Assembly: GCF_026410285.1 (NCBI RefSeq)
Contig: NZ_JAPMLP010000004.1
Location: forward strand, 489,508-553,507
Direction: 5' to 3'
Length of the DNA: 64,000 bases
DNA from: Sulfitobacter sp. F26169L
GTDB lineage: Bacteria > Pseudomonadota > Alphaproteobacteria > Rhodobacterales > Rhodobacteraceae
Part shown: piece after piece, positions 1-8,754 of the stretch
Position numbering within the stretch: the first letter of the stretch is position 1
How the letters are laid out: the number at the start of each line of letters is the position of its first letter
The notes under the pieces: model-generated
The model's input: the letters and a program-made list of their open reading frames with translations, nothing else
Database searches by the model: none
Told to the model about the DNA's origin: nothing
Made by a program: the position numbers and the translations under genes

Positions 1-644
1 GCGGACAGCACCCAAGCGCGCGCATCTGCCATCGGATCATCGCTGACCTCGTGTATGATCCCCGCCTTTTTCGCAGCATCAGGGGCCAACATCTTGCCTT
101 CCAGCAACAGTGGGGATGCGGCCATCGCACCCAGCATCCGTACCAGACGGGTTGTCCCGCCGGCACCGGGGAAGATGCCAACCTGAATTTCGGGCAGACC
201 GATACGGGCTTTGGGGTTGTTGGCAACGAAGATGCGGTGCGTTGCAAGCGGTAGCTCCAGCCCGATGCCAGCGGCGGTGCCGGGCAGGACGGCGGCGACA
301 GGCTTGCCACCCTTGTTGGTCTTCGCATCCATTCCTGCGCGCTCGATCTTGCGCAGCAGGGTGTGCATCCGCATCGTGCCTTCAAACAGACCTTTTGCCG
401 GATCGTCCCCTGCGTCGGATTTCATCTTTGCCAGTAGGTTCAGGTCCATACCGCCGGCAAACGATCCTTCCTTGCCAGAGGTGATGATGATGCCTTTCAC
501 CGCATCATCCGCCAGTGCCTTGTCTGTCAGCGCGTCAAGCTCCTCCAGACCCTCCACAGACATCACGTTCATGGATTTCTTAGCCACGTCCCAAGTGATT
601 GTGGCGATGCCTTCGGCATCTATGTTCATTGTAAAATCGGTCAT
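1..644 (-). CDS. FadJ-like multifunctional enoyl-CoA hydratase / 3-hydroxyacyl-CoA dehydrogenase (partial)
   Basis: The gene runs off the left edge, so only its first 214 codons are visible. They form a crotonase (enoyl-CoA hydratase) domain: opening MTDFTMNIDAEGIATITWD, oxyanion-hole segment GSFAGGMDLN, and the second conserved stretch PGTAAGIGLELPLA followed by IGLPEIQVGIFPGAGGTTRL. In the family this domain hydrates 2-enoyl-CoA, and a C-terminal half (not seen here) oxidises 3-hydroxyacyl-CoA. I infer the full fusion from the upstream thiolase, the usual FadA partner. The ATG at 644 follows an AGGAA ribosome site. The gene lies downstream of the thiolase after a gap of about 200 bases. A stand-alone enoyl-CoA hydratase is the alternative. 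Confidence 0.85.
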   Translation of the reverse strand, partial: MTDFTMNIDAEGIATITWDVAKKSMNVMSVEGLEELDALTDKALADDAVKGIIITSGKEGSFAGGMDLNLLAKMKSDAGDDPAKGLFEGTMRMHTLLRKIERAGMDAKTNKGGKPVAAVLPGTAAGIGLELPLATHRIFVANNPKARIGLPEIQVGIFPGAGGTTRLVRMLGAMAASPLLLEGKMLAPDAAKKAGIIHEVSDDPMADARAWVLS

Positions 645-848
645 TTTGCGTTCCTGATTTTGTATTTTCAGTTTCGGCCGAACCGTTAGGTCCAGCGTCT
701 GTCTATCCGTTGTCGGGTGGGCGACGGTGTGCGTCACAAAGAAGTTGATGCAGCGGTAGAACAGATCGCAAACCTGCCGGGGAAACGCCCATCTGCGCCG
801 ATCCTTGGGTAAGTTTGCAATCCGTCATATTCAGCACCTGATATTTGC

Positions 849-2060
849 TTACATCCGTTCGATGATTGTTGCGGCACCCATGCCCGAAGCGATGCAAAGC
901 GTGGCAAGGCCGACCTCTTTGTCAGCGCGCTCAAGCTCATCCAGCAGGGTGCCGATGATCATCGCACCGGTCGCACCCAGCGGGTGACCCATGGCGATGG
1001 AGCCGCCGTTTACGTTGACCTTGTCGTGGTCCACATCAAACGCCTGCATAAACCGCATGACAACGCTGGCGAATGCTTCGTTAACTTCGAACAGGTCGAT
1101 GTCCTTGATATCCATACCGTTATCGGCAAGGATTTTTTCGGTTACGGGTACAGGACCGGTCAGCATGATGGTCGGGTCGGTGCCGATCTTGGCAGTGGCA
1201 CGGATGCGTGCGCGTGGCTTCAGGCCATATTTCTCACCGAATTCCTTGTTGCCGATCAGGACCGCAGCCGCACCATCAACAATACCCGAGGAGTTGCCGG
1301 CGTGGTGGATATGGTTAATCTTTTCCAGATGCGGATACTTCAACAGCGCAACCTTATCGAAACCGGGCATGACTTCGCCCATCTGCTGGAAGGCAGGATT
1401 CAACGCGCCAAGAGATTGCATATCGGTCTGCGGGCGCATGTATTCGTCATGGCTTAGAATTTCGAGCCCGTTTTGGTCGCGGACCGTGATTACCGACTTA
1501 TCGAAACGCCCTTCGTCCCACGCCTTTTTGGCGCGCTGCTGTGAAGCAATGGCAAGCGCATCTGCCTCATCACGGGTAAATCCGTACTCGGTGGCTATGA
1601 TATCGGCCGAGATACCTTGGGGAACAAAATACTGGTCCATCGCAAGTGACGGATCAACGGCGATAGCTGCCCCATCGCTGCCCATGGCTACGCGACCCAT
1701 CATTTCGACACCGCCAGCAATATAGGCCATCCCTGCGCCGCCACGGATTTGATTGGCGGCAAGGTTCACAGCTTCCATGCCGGAAGCGCAAAACCGGTTG
1801 ATCGCAAGGCCGGGGATACGCTCGTCCAGATCGGATGCCAGCACGGCAGAGCGTGCGAGACAGCCACCTTGTTCCATTACCTGGGTAACATTACCCCAGA
1901 TCACATCTTCAACAGCGTGACCATCAAGGTTGTTGCGCTCTTTCACAGCGTTGAGCGTGAGCGCGGACAGGCGCAGCGACGTCAACTCGTGAAGAGCGCC
2001 GTCTTTGCGGCCCTTTCCGCGCGGTGTGCGCAGGGCGTCATAGATATATGCTTCGGTCAT
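849..2060 (-). CDS. fadA: acetyl-CoA C-acyltransferase (thiolase, FadA type)
   Basis: Thiolase of 403 residues, the normal family length. It cleaves 3-ketoacyl-CoA with CoA in the last step of beta-oxidation. The nucleophilic cysteine lies in [11 protein letters not shown] (about C91). The C-terminal catalytic histidine is in [15 protein letters not shown], and the second catalytic cysteine is in [11 protein letters not shown] near the end. The ATG at 2060 is preceded by AGGAGG at 7 bases. It sits between a glutathione transferase and a FadJ-like gene on the same strand, so I read it as the thiolase partner of that protein. Biosynthetic acetoacetyl-CoA thiolases share these motifs, but the context favours degradation. 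Confidence 0.9.
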   Translation of the reverse strand: MTEAYIYDALRTPRGKGRKDGALHELTSLRLSALTLNAVKERNNLDGHAVEDVIWGNVTQVMEQGGCLARSAVLASDLDERIPGLAINRFCASGMEAVNLAANQIRGGAGMAYIAGGVEMMGRVAMGSDGAAIAVDPSLAMDQYFVPQGISADIIATEYGFTRDEADALAIASQQRAKKAWDEGRFDKSVITVRDQNGLEILSHDEYMRPQTDMQSLGALNPAFQQMGEVMPGFDKVALLKYPHLEKINHIHHAGNSSGIVDGAAAVLIGNKEFGEKYGLKPRARIRATAKIGTDPTIMLTGPVPVTEKILADNGMDIKDIDLFEVNEAFASVVMRFMQAFDVDHDKVNVNGGSIAMGHPLGATGAMIIGTLLDELERADKEVGLATLCIASGMGAATIIERM

Positions 2061-2139
2061 AGTGTGGCCTCCTGTAGGTGGTATTCAAAATCTGTTTCTT
2101 GGCGTGCATTGGCTTTTCGCTACCAAGCACAGGATTGGG

Positions 2140-2778
2140 TCATCCGCGATCCGCAGGGGAGCCCGGCATTAAATCATAAGGCGATTTCCATCCCTCGGTG
2201 CGCGACAAGCGGTCAAGCCATGCGTCAATGTGGGGATACGCACTACGTTCGAACCCGAAAGGTTCGGGATAGTAAAGATAGCCGCAACAGCTGAGATCGG
2301 CATTGGTGATGCTATCCCCGACAATCCATTCGCGATCTTCAAGGTGACTGTCCAGAAGATCAAAGGCTGCTTTCAGTCGCCCCTGATTGAACCCGATCAC
2401 CTCTTTTGGTTGTTTGTCTGCCGGCAGAAAATTCATCAAAAAACGCGTCATGCCAGCCATGGAGCTGAGCTTGTGATTGTCCCACAAAACCCAGCGCAAG
2501 ATTTCGCGCCGCTCGGACGCGTTCTTACCGCCAAACTTACCCGATTTCTCAGAAATATAGTCCTGAATGACGCCGGATTGGGTAAGCGTGACATCTCCGT
2601 CCACCATCACGGGCACTTCGCCCATCGCATTCATCTTGCTTCGGTAGTCGGTAGTGCGGGTTTCGCCGCCAAAAAAGTCTACCTTGACAGGTTCCCAAGC
2701 CAAACCGGATAGCTCGAGAGCCAGCGCGGCCTTGTACGCGTTACCGCTTTCGCCAAAACAATAGAGTTTTATCGTCAT
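2140..2778 (-). CDS. glutathione S-transferase family protein
   Basis: 212-residue cytosolic GST. The N-terminal thioredoxin-like domain starts IKLYCFGESGNAYKAALALE and contains the GEVPVMVDGD segment with the cis-proline typical of the glutathione site. The all-alpha C-terminal domain follows from about residue 85, with the NADLSCCGYL capping motif. Proteins of this fold conjugate or reduce electrophiles with glutathione; the substrate cannot be told from sequence. Start ATG at 2778 with an AGGAG site about 8 bases upstream. It stands between beta-oxidation genes, so a role in removing reactive acyl intermediates is possible but is only inference. Confidence 0.85.
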   Translation of the reverse strand: MTIKLYCFGESGNAYKAALALELSGLAWEPVKVDFFGGETRTTDYRSKMNAMGEVPVMVDGDVTLTQSGVIQDYISEKSGKFGGKNASERREILRWVLWDNHKLSSMAGMTRFLMNFLPADKQPKEVIGFNQGRLKAAFDLLDSHLEDREWIVGDSITNADLSCCGYLYYPEPFGFERSAYPHIDAWLDRLSRTEGWKSPYDLMPGSPADRG

Positions 2779-2946
2779 ATCATCGCTCCTGTTGCTACTG
2801 TAACTGCTGACGGAAAGCGGACGGGGCCGCCTGGATTCGGAGAAGAAACAAAACCAGGCTTGCCCGATACGGAATTGAATTTATCAGCCTCAATTTTTAT
2901 CATTTTACCCTCTAGTTCCTTCTTCGTTTTTTCCAGGCGATGGGAG

Positions 2947-3752
2947 TTACAGATCGCGGGCTATCAGTTCTTTCGTGATTTCGCTGGTGCCGCCATAAAT
3001 GCGCTGCTCCCCGCTTCGGCCCACATTACGCCAATGGCGTACTCTTGCATAAAGCCGTAACCTCCGTGAAGTTGGAGACATTCGTCAAGCACTTCGCCTT
3101 GGGTATCGGTGAGCCAGTAATTAGCTATGGCCGCACGATTTACGGTTAATTCACCGCTCACATGCTCAACATCGCGCTGATCCGGAAAGGCGCGTGCAGC
3201 AGTGGTTCTCGTTTTGCATTCAGCCAGTTTGAAACGCGTGTTCTGAAGCTGTGTAAGCGGGCCGCCAAGGGCTCTGCGGGTTTTGCCGTCTTCGATCGTT
3301 CGTGAAAGCGCGTTCTCAACGGCGCCGACCGCCTCGCAAGCGATAATCAAACGCTCTTGCGGCAATTGCCTCGTCATCTGGTAGAAACCCTTACCTTCCT
3401 CCACACCGATGATGTTCTCGGGCGGAATTTCTCCATTGTCGAAGAACAGCTCGGAAGTGTAGGCAGTCTGCTTGTCAATCTTGGCAAGGTTGCGGCCCCG
3501 CTGAAATCCCTCGGTATCTTCTGTTTCAGCCACCATAAGGCTGACGCCACTCGATCCCTCGACGGGGATGGAAGGACAGAGCAAACCCAATGCATCCGCC
3601 TCTTGCGCCGTGCTGCGATCCATCTGAAATTGTTCGCGCCATCTGGCAGAGTGCGGCGCGCATTCATTGTTAATGAAGTTCACCGTCGTCTCGGCAAGCA
3701 TACGGTGCTCGCCCTTCATCCATGGAGATGCTGCTTGGGAAATAGCGTTCAT
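2947..3752 (-). pseudogene. acyl-CoA dehydrogenase remnant (internal deletion plus 3' frameshift)
   Basis: The open frame gives 262 residues, against about 380 for the family. Residues 1-65 match an acyl-CoA dehydrogenase N-terminus (helices up to [13 protein letters not shown]). The sequence then jumps directly to [10 protein letters not shown], which normally lies more than 100 residues later, so the middle part with the substrate and FAD contacts is missing. Near 3020 the frame breaks: the annotated frame ends in [16 protein letters not shown], while the neighbouring frame reads [19 protein letters not shown] and stops at 2947, which is the true family C-terminus. Both lesions show decay. 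It lies 5 bases downstream of the lipoprotein gene, in the same block as an intact acyl-CoA dehydrogenase. Confidence 0.85.
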
Positions 3753-3757
3753 GGATA

Positions 3758-4291
3758 TTACCCGACCGCCTTTGCGGTGCCCTTCGGGAGGGTCACGTCT
3801 TTGAAATCCGGATAAAGCTTGCGCATAAGTTCGATCTGGCGAGCATCATCAATCCGGATGAGATACCACTTGCCGCCATCTTCCAGTGTGAGGGTGTTGT
3901 TATTGGATTGAAGCTTGGTTCCGTCCGGTGACTGTACGATGGTCTGCGTCGGGATCAGGCCATAGGGACGACCTGAGGGTGTGGTGAGGAATTTTGCCTG
4001 ATCCAGCGCCATGCCGAAAGACACAACTTTGATCTTCGAGGTCGCCTCGCGCGTCACTTTTGCCATCTCGCGGCGCAATAACTTTTCCGACACGCCGCTC
4101 TCAGCCGCAATCGCAGTGATCATACGGGGAGGCACGACATTGATGATTTCGTTTGTGTCGCCGCGTAGAAATGCGCGTTCAAAGCTGGCGATGCGCGCGG
4201 CGATATCCGCGCGGTCGTTTGCGGGCAGTGTGTAAGGTGCGGCGCAGGCCGCAATAAACATCGTTGCGGCAATCAACATAGTGCGGATCAT
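3758..4291 (-). CDS. putative lipoprotein, function unknown
   Basis: 177 residues from the ATG at 4291, which I prefer over the ATG at 4306 because AGGAG lies 7 bases before it. The N-terminus is a lipoprotein signal peptide, [19 protein letters not shown], with lipobox IAAC. The mature part has no motif I recognise. It begins with a helical stretch and ends in beta-rich sequence ([18 protein letters not shown]) that resembles small secreted NTF2-like or immunoglobulin-like domains, but I cannot assign it. It sits between a 70-residue protein and the decayed acyl-CoA dehydrogenase, on the same strand as the beta-oxidation genes. Confidence 0.75.
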   Translation of the reverse strand: MIRTMLIAATMFIAACAAPYTLPANDRADIAARIASFERAFLRGDTNEIINVVPPRMITAIAAESGVSEKLLRREMAKVTREATSKIKVVSFGMALDQAKFLTTPSGRPYGLIPTQTIVQSPDGTKLQSNNNTLTLEDGGKWYLIRIDDARQIELMRKLYPDFKDVTLPKGTAKAVG

Positions 4292-4354
4292 ATCGGGTCT
4301 CCTCATGGAAAGTGTGCGGAAAGGTGTGCCGCGGGTCTGGTCGGCTATGCGGAG

Positions 4355-4567
4355 TTACTTTTTGCGGGCTTCCAGCTCCGAGTTGAACAAGCGGAGTCGC
4401 GCTGTCAGGTTTTCTTCGTTCATCACGGAGGAGAAATTTTCGAACAAGAACGATAGCGCCTCTCCTTCGTCCAGCCCGGCATCGGCGCTGAATTTCTTAA
4501 GACGTCGATAACCGTCTTCGGTCATAGCGACGGGAAAGCGGCGGGTCAGGCGAAAGCGTTTTGGCAC
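4355..4567 (-). CDS. small conserved-looking protein, ribbon-helix-helix-like
   Basis: 70-residue protein rich in charged residues. RRFPVAMTEDGYRRLKKF followed by a helix (DEGEALSFLFENF) resembles a ribbon-helix-helix fold: a short basic strand, then two helices. The C-terminus ends LFNSELEARKK. I remember similar short proteins from Rhodobacteraceae but know no function. It lies 48 bases downstream of the large acyl-CoA dehydrogenase and upstream of the lipoprotein, all on the reverse strand, so it may be part of the fatty-acid operon. A DNA-binding role is a guess from the fold only. Confidence 0.65.
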   Translation of the reverse strand: MPKRFRLTRRFPVAMTEDGYRRLKKFSADAGLDEGEALSFLFENFSSVMNEENLTARLRLFNSELEARKK

Positions 4568-4615
4568 ATATCTCTCCGAAATAGCTGGCGGGGGACTGCC
4601 CCCCGCCAGACCAAC

Positions 4616-6397
4616 CTAGAAGTTTGCCGCATCAAGCGCCATAACCGTGTCGGCACCCGATTGGATGCGCGTCAGATGCAGTGCGGTGGCAGGCAATTGG
4701 CGTGCCATGTAATAGCGTCCGGTTGCCAGCTTCGTCTCATAGAATGTGGCATCGGATGGGTCGTTTGCCAATGCTTCGCGCGCTGCAAGGCCCATTTTCG
4801 CCCACATCAGGCCAAGGCAGACGTGACCGAACAGGTGCATAAAGTCGGTTGATCCGGCCAGAGCATTGTTCGGGTTTTTCATGCCGTTTTGCATGAAGTA
4901 CATGCCCGCCGCTTGCAGATCTTTTGAAGCAGCTTTCAGCGGCTCGATGAACTCCTTGTCAAATGCTTCATCCTGACCGGCGTTTTCCTTGGCAAAGGAT
5001 TTCACCAGATCAAAGAAGGCCATCACGTGTTTGCCGCCGTCTTGGGCCAACTTACGACCCACCAGATCCAGGGCCTGAATGCCGTTGGCCCCTTCGTAGA
5101 TCATTGCGATCCGCGCATCACGGGTGAACTGCGACATGCCCCATTCTTCGATATAGCCATGGCCGCCATAGATTTGCTGTGCCTTAACCGTCATGTCATA
5201 GCCGACATCGGTCAGGAAACCCTTGATGACAGGCGTCAGCAGAGACACAAGGCCGTCAGCGTCTTTGTCGCCTGAACGATGGGCTGCGTCGATCATGGTT
5301 GCGCCCCACAGAATAAACGCGCGCGCACCTTCGGCAAATGATTTCTGATCCATCAGCGAGCGGCGGATATCAGGGTGCACAATGAGCGGATCGGCGGGCT
5401 TGTCGGGTGCTTCAGCACCGGTCACCGCGCGGCCTTGAAGGCGATCATGCGCATAGGTCAGCGCGTTTTGGTAAGCGACTTCGGCCTGAGCCAGGCCTTG
5501 CATGCCAACGCCAAGACGGGCTTCGTTCATCATGGTGAACATGGCGCGCATGCCTTTATGCTCCTCACCCAGCAGGTAGCCTGTGGCTTCGTCATAGTTC
5601 ATCACACAAGTGGAGTTGCCGTGGATGCCCATCTTGTCTTCGATGGAACCGACAGCAACGCTGTTCCGGCTTCCTATCGCGCCGTCTTCTTCAACATTGA
5701 ACTTGGGTACGATAAACAAGGACACACCCTTGATGCCTTCAGGGCCGCCTTCGATCTTGGCCAGCACCAGATGGATAATGTTGTCGGCCATGTCATGCTC
5801 GCCCGACGAGATGAAAATCTTCTGGCCGGTAATTTTATAGCTGCCATCGTCCTGTGGTACTGCTTTTGTACGCATGAGGCCCAGATCAGTACCACAATGC
5901 GGCTCTGTCAGGTTCATGGTGCCGGTCCATTCACAGCTGACCATTTTCGGCAGATACTTGTCTTTTTGCGCGTCCGTTCCGTGCGCCAGTATCGCAGAAG
6001 CGGCACCGTGCGTCAGGCCCTGATACATTGTGAACGCCATATTGGAGGCCGAGAACATCTCACCCACAGCCGAACCGATGACCGCTGGCATGTTCTGCCC
6101 ACCGTACTGCTCTGGCATGTCCAGTCCGGGCCAGCCGCCCTCTTTGACCTTTTCAAACGCCTCTTTGAACCCTGCAGGCGTGTAAACCACACCGTTCTCC
6201 AAACGACAGCCTTCCTTGTCGCCCGTCACGTTCAGCGGCGCGAGAACTTCGGATGTCAGTTTCCCGGCTTCCTCGAGAATAGCACCGGTAAATTCAGGCT
6301 CCAGATCGGCATAGCCGGGGGTGTCGGCCTCGGTTACTTTCAGGACATCATGCAAAACGAATTGCAGGTCTTTTGTCGGGGGGGTGTAGGTTGGCAT
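4616..6397 (-). CDS. large acyl-CoA dehydrogenase (DmdC/FadE-like, about 590 residues)
   Basis: 593-residue FAD-dependent acyl-CoA dehydrogenase of the long form with an extra C-terminal domain. It introduces the 2,3 double bond in acyl-CoA and passes electrons to ETF. Visible motifs: [19 protein letters not shown] (flavin and substrate loop), [14 protein letters not shown], and [18 protein letters not shown] near residue 430, whose glutamate is the likely catalytic base. The family includes 3-methylmercaptopropionyl-CoA dehydrogenase (DmdC) of DMSP demethylation in roseobacters. The neighbours here are ordinary beta-oxidation genes, so I do not assign DmdC. The start lies 37 bases downstream of the MerR regulator stop, indicating co-transcription with it. 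Confidence 0.88.
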   Translation of the reverse strand: MPTYTPPTKDLQFVLHDVLKVTEADTPGYADLEPEFTGAILEEAGKLTSEVLAPLNVTGDKEGCRLENGVVYTPAGFKEAFEKVKEGGWPGLDMPEQYGGQNMPAVIGSAVGEMFSASNMAFTMYQGLTHGAASAILAHGTDAQKDKYLPKMVSCEWTGTMNLTEPHCGTDLGLMRTKAVPQDDGSYKITGQKIFISSGEHDMADNIIHLVLAKIEGGPEGIKGVSLFIVPKFNVEEDGAIGSRNSVAVGSIEDKMGIHGNSTCVMNYDEATGYLLGEEHKGMRAMFTMMNEARLGVGMQGLAQAEVAYQNALTYAHDRLQGRAVTGAEAPDKPADPLIVHPDIRRSLMDQKSFAEGARAFILWGATMIDAAHRSGDKDADGLVSLLTPVIKGFLTDVGYDMTVKAQQIYGGHGYIEEWGMSQFTRDARIAMIYEGANGIQALDLVGRKLAQDGGKHVMAFFDLVKSFAKENAGQDEAFDKEFIEPLKAASKDLQAAGMYFMQNGMKNPNNALAGSTDFMHLFGHVCLGLMWAKMGLAAREALANDPSDATFYETKLATGRYYMARQLPATALHLTRIQSGADTVMALDAANF

Positions 6398-6434
6398 CTG
6401 GTATCTCCCAAGATCGTTTGTTCGGTTGAATGAT

Positions 6435-6833
6435 TTATCCGGCCTTACGCGGCTGGCGCAGGGTCGTGAGCATTTTCTCGACCCATTTCAATTGTTCACG
6501 CAGGTCATCAATCGCGCCGTCAATGTCGTCACGCTGCTTTATCAGGTCCTCAAGACGTTTGCCGGCGAGATCATAGCTTTGCTCAAGCTGGCTCAACTGG
6601 CCGTCGCCTTTGTAGTACAAGTCAAGAAGCTGGCGTATCTCTTCGAGCGAAAAGCCAAAGCGCTTGCCGCGGATGATTAGCTTGAGGCGCGCGCGGTCGC
6701 GTTTGGTAAAGAGACGCTTCTGCCCGACGCGCTCGGGAAAAAGCAGCTCTTTAGCTTCGTAAAAGCGCAGTGTGCGGGGCGTGACGTCGAATGTGTCGCA
6801 CATTTCACGGATTGTAAGTTTATCGTTACTCAT
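6435..6833 (-). CDS. MerR family transcriptional regulator of the beta-oxidation block
   Basis: 132 residues. The N-terminal winged helix ([25 protein letters not shown]...[14 protein letters not shown]) is typical MerR. It is followed by the connecting helices [14 protein letters not shown] and a long dimerisation coiled coil (about 75-125). No cysteine cluster for metal binding is present, so the effector is probably an acyl-CoA or similar metabolite, as in the LiuR-type subgroup; this is inference. It heads the operon containing the large acyl-CoA dehydrogenase. The region upstream carries inverted repeats with the core TGACGTTA(C/A)GT that are good operator candidates. It is a clear paralogue of the second MerR at 7307-7687. 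Confidence 0.88.
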   Translation of the reverse strand: MSNDKLTIREMCDTFDVTPRTLRFYEAKELLFPERVGQKRLFTKRDRARLKLIIRGKRFGFSLEEIRQLLDLYYKGDGQLSQLEQSYDLAGKRLEDLIKQRDDIDGAIDDLREQLKWVEKMLTTLRQPRKAG

Positions 6834-6903
6834 AAAATTCTCACAGGGTTACGGCACGGTGCCGGTCTGGTGGATTGTTGAAGCATATATCGCTTGATGA
6901 AGT

Positions 6904-6960
6904 TTACGTAGTGATACGTAACGTCAATTTCTACAGTCGCGTTACGTGACTTAACGTCAC
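6904..6960. promoter_or_regulatory. candidate MerR operator array
   Basis: Just upstream of the MerR gene there is a perfect inverted repeat TTACGTA-GTGA-TACGTAA (6904-6921), and a second dyad GTGAC-TTAAC-GTCAC (6946-6960). On the reverse strand both include almost the same 11-mer: TGACGTTACGT (6926 to 6916) and TGACGTTAAGT (6959 to 6949). They are 33 bases apart, about three helical turns. MerR-family regulators of acyl-CoA catabolism such as LiuR bind ACGT-containing palindromes, as I recall, so autoregulation by the adjacent MerR is likely. The reverse-strand TTGACG here could double as a -35 element. Confidence 0.6.
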
Positions 6961-7106
6961 TTGTCAGATGGAGTAGAGGCCGCAAGGAGATTTAAGGGTT
7001 CAGGATAACGATAAATGCGCGACATGGTGTCTCGCCCGTCCGAAAGACAGGTGGGCTTCGACGGTCTAGACGGTATCGCCCATTTTTACCAATCAGGAGG
7101 TTTGTA

Positions 7107-7304
7107 GTGACTTCTTTGGTCCAGAACCGTTCGGATGATAGTTCAGACGTGCTGACAGATCTGGGCAACTACCTGAAAGCGGCTGCCAAAATTGTCGAAA
7201 CAGTTGCTTTTGAGATGGCGGACCATGTCTCTGCAGAAGCTGTTGCAGAGCTGTTGGAACTGGCCAGAGGGATTGAGACAGCAGCCGGGCGAATCAAGCT
7301 GTAA
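7107..7304 (+). CDS. small hypothetical protein, 65 residues
   Basis: Starts with GTG at 7107, six bases after a perfect AGGAGG, which is strong evidence of translation. The product is acidic and looks fully helical (DVLTDLGNYLKAAAKIVETVAFEMADHVSAEAVAELLELARGIETAAG), with no cysteines, membrane segment or signal peptide. No family is recognised. It is forward-facing between two reverse-strand MerR genes; its stop is only two bases from the stop of the second one. The region upstream holds the MerR operator candidates, so its expression could be controlled by the same regulator. Confidence 0.6.
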   Translation: MTSLVQNRSDDSSDVLTDLGNYLKAAAKIVETVAFEMADHVSAEAVAELLELARGIETAAGRIKL

Positions 7305-7306
7305 TT

Positions 7307-7687
7307 TCAGGTGTCTTCGCCCAAGGCTTTCAGGGTGACATCGCGCAGGCGGGTCAGCTCACTGACCGCATCGGCAAGCTGAATTCGCTTTTCTGCGAGC
7401 TCTTCAAGCTGTCGGTTCGCCATTTCGACCCACGCGCGCATCTGCGCTTCGGTCCCTTCGTTTTCATATATCAGCAGCCATTGGCGGATATCTTCCAATG
7501 CAAAGCCAAAGCTGCGGCCCCGTAGAATCAGCTCCATGCGTGCGCGTTCGCGGGCGGTGTAGAACCGCGTGCGGCCCTCCCGCTCGGGTGACAGCAATTC
7601 AATATATTCGTAATAGCGCAAGGTGCGCGGTGTTACGTCAAACTTGGCGCACATTTCTTTGAACGTCAGGCGTGTATCATCGCTCAT
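7307..7687 (-). CDS. second MerR family transcriptional regulator
   Basis: 126 residues, the same architecture as the MerR at 6435-6833 and clearly paralogous: both share [11 protein letters not shown], a GF.LE.IRQ turn and a long C-terminal coiled coil. No metal-binding cysteine cluster is seen. It is divergent from the thioesterase/MATE operon that starts at 7823, with 135 bases between the two starts, so that operon and the regulator itself are the likely targets. Start ATG at 7687 with AGGATG upstream. The ligand is unknown. The two MerR genes probably arose by duplication. Confidence 0.85.
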   Translation of the reverse strand: MSDDTRLTFKEMCAKFDVTPRTLRYYEYIELLSPEREGRTRFYTARERARMELILRGRSFGFALEDIRQWLLIYENEGTEAQMRAWVEMANRQLEELAEKRIQLADAVSELTRLRDVTLKALGEDT

Positions 7688-7822
7688 GGGTTTGTCATCC
7701 TCCGGACCTGTACGCTAGAAGCCCCGCACGCGATGTGCAACGGGGACTCTTGCCCTTTGTGCGACCTTGGGCTGTAAGGGTACACCACAAGGTATTGCTC
7801 CGCATACCCGCAAGGAGGGCTT

Positions 7823-8245
7823 ATGGCCGACAAGATAGCGTTTGCACGACAGTTCATTCAGGCATTGCCGCATTCCGTCATGTTGGGGATGCAGCCGCAG
7901 GAAATGGGTGAAGGTGTTGCAGCGATCAGTATGCCATACAAGGCCGATCTGGTGGGTGATCCGGTGACAGGCGTGATCCATGGCGGCGCGGTTTCGGCGC
8001 TGATGGATACCTGTTGCGGCGCGGCAGTGATGTCCCATCCCGATAACGCGGGCGGCACAGCCACAATCGATCTGCGTATTGATTATATGCGCGCCGCAAC
8101 CCCAGGCCAGACAATCACCGCACGCGCGACCTGTTATCACATCACCCGCTCGGTTGCATTTGTGCGTGCTGTCGCGCTGGACGAAGACGAGGAAAACCCC
8201 GTTGCAACCGCAACCGGTGCATTCACAGTGGAGGCCCGTAAATGA
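7823..8245 (+). CDS. PaaI-type hotdog thioesterase
   Basis: 140 residues with a single hotdog domain. The signature VIHGGAVSALMDTCCGAAV (about residues 51-70) carries the HGG turn and the acidic residue of the PaaI subgroup, followed by TIDLRIDYMRAATPGQTITARA. Such enzymes hydrolyse acyl-CoA thioesters, often aromatic or medium-chain ones. Start ATG at 7823 behind AAGGAGGG. The next gene begins in its last four bases (ATGA), so the two hotdog proteins are translationally coupled and may act together or as a heteromer. Substrate not predictable from sequence. Confidence 0.85.
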   Translation: MADKIAFARQFIQALPHSVMLGMQPQEMGEGVAAISMPYKADLVGDPVTGVIHGGAVSALMDTCCGAAVMSHPDNAGGTATIDLRIDYMRAATPGQTITARATCYHITRSVAFVRAVALDEDEENPVATATGAFTVEARK

Positions 8246-8754
8246 GCCCGCGCAAACGCCCTGAACCCGTACAGGTGGTCAAACAACGCCGCGATGCCGC
8301 GCTGAATGCGCTGGCAGGGGCCGTGCCCTATATCCGCTTTTTGGGGATCGAGTTCGAGCGACGCGGTGACGAATTGACGGGCATTATGCCGTTCAGGCAG
8401 GAGCTGATCGGTAACCCGCTGTTGCCAGCTTTGCACGGCGGTACAACCGCCGCATTTCTTGAGATTACAGCGGTGATGACGCTGAACTGGGCGCATCTGT
8501 GGGACGATCTTGAGGCAGGCAAGCTTGATCTGGAAGGTTGCGCCCCCGAGGATCTGCCGCGACTGCCGAAGACGGTAGATTTTACAGTAGATTATTTGCG
8601 CACAGGTCTACCGCGTGACGCCTATGCGCGCGCGCGCATCACCCGCGCGGGGCGGCGGTACGCTTCGGTTCAGGTCGAGGCATGGCAGGATAATCGCGAA
8701 CGGCTGTACGCACAGGCGATGGGGCATTTTGTGATGCCAGCGCCGCGTGGCTGA
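8242..8754 (+). CDS. second PaaI-type hotdog thioesterase
   Basis: 170 residues with a hotdog domain. The catalytic region reads PALHGGTTAAFLEITAVMTLNW, with HGG conserved but the following acid shifted to FLEITA, then TVDFTVDYLRTGLPRDAYARA. There is an extension between the two motifs that the upstream protein lacks (LEAGKLDLEGCAPEDLPRLPK). It overlaps the first thioesterase by four bases and the MATE gene by eight. Probably an acyl-CoA thioesterase, though the changed catalytic segment leaves room for a structural or different role. The pair is probably regulated by the divergent MerR gene. Confidence 0.8.
   Translation: MSPRKRPEPVQVVKQRRDAALNALAGAVPYIRFLGIEFERRGDELTGIMPFRQELIGNPLLPALHGGTTAAFLEITAVMTLNWAHLWDDLEAGKLDLEGCAPEDLPRLPKTVDFTVDYLRTGLPRDAYARARITRAGRRYASVQVEAWQDNRERLYAQAMGHFVMPAPRG

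Noticed and set aside
4616..6397. Assignment of the large acyl-CoA dehydrogenase as DmdC of DMSP demethylation
   Set aside because: The length and family fit, but the neighbours are thiolase and FadJ-like beta-oxidation genes, and no dmdA, dmdB or dmdD is present in the window.
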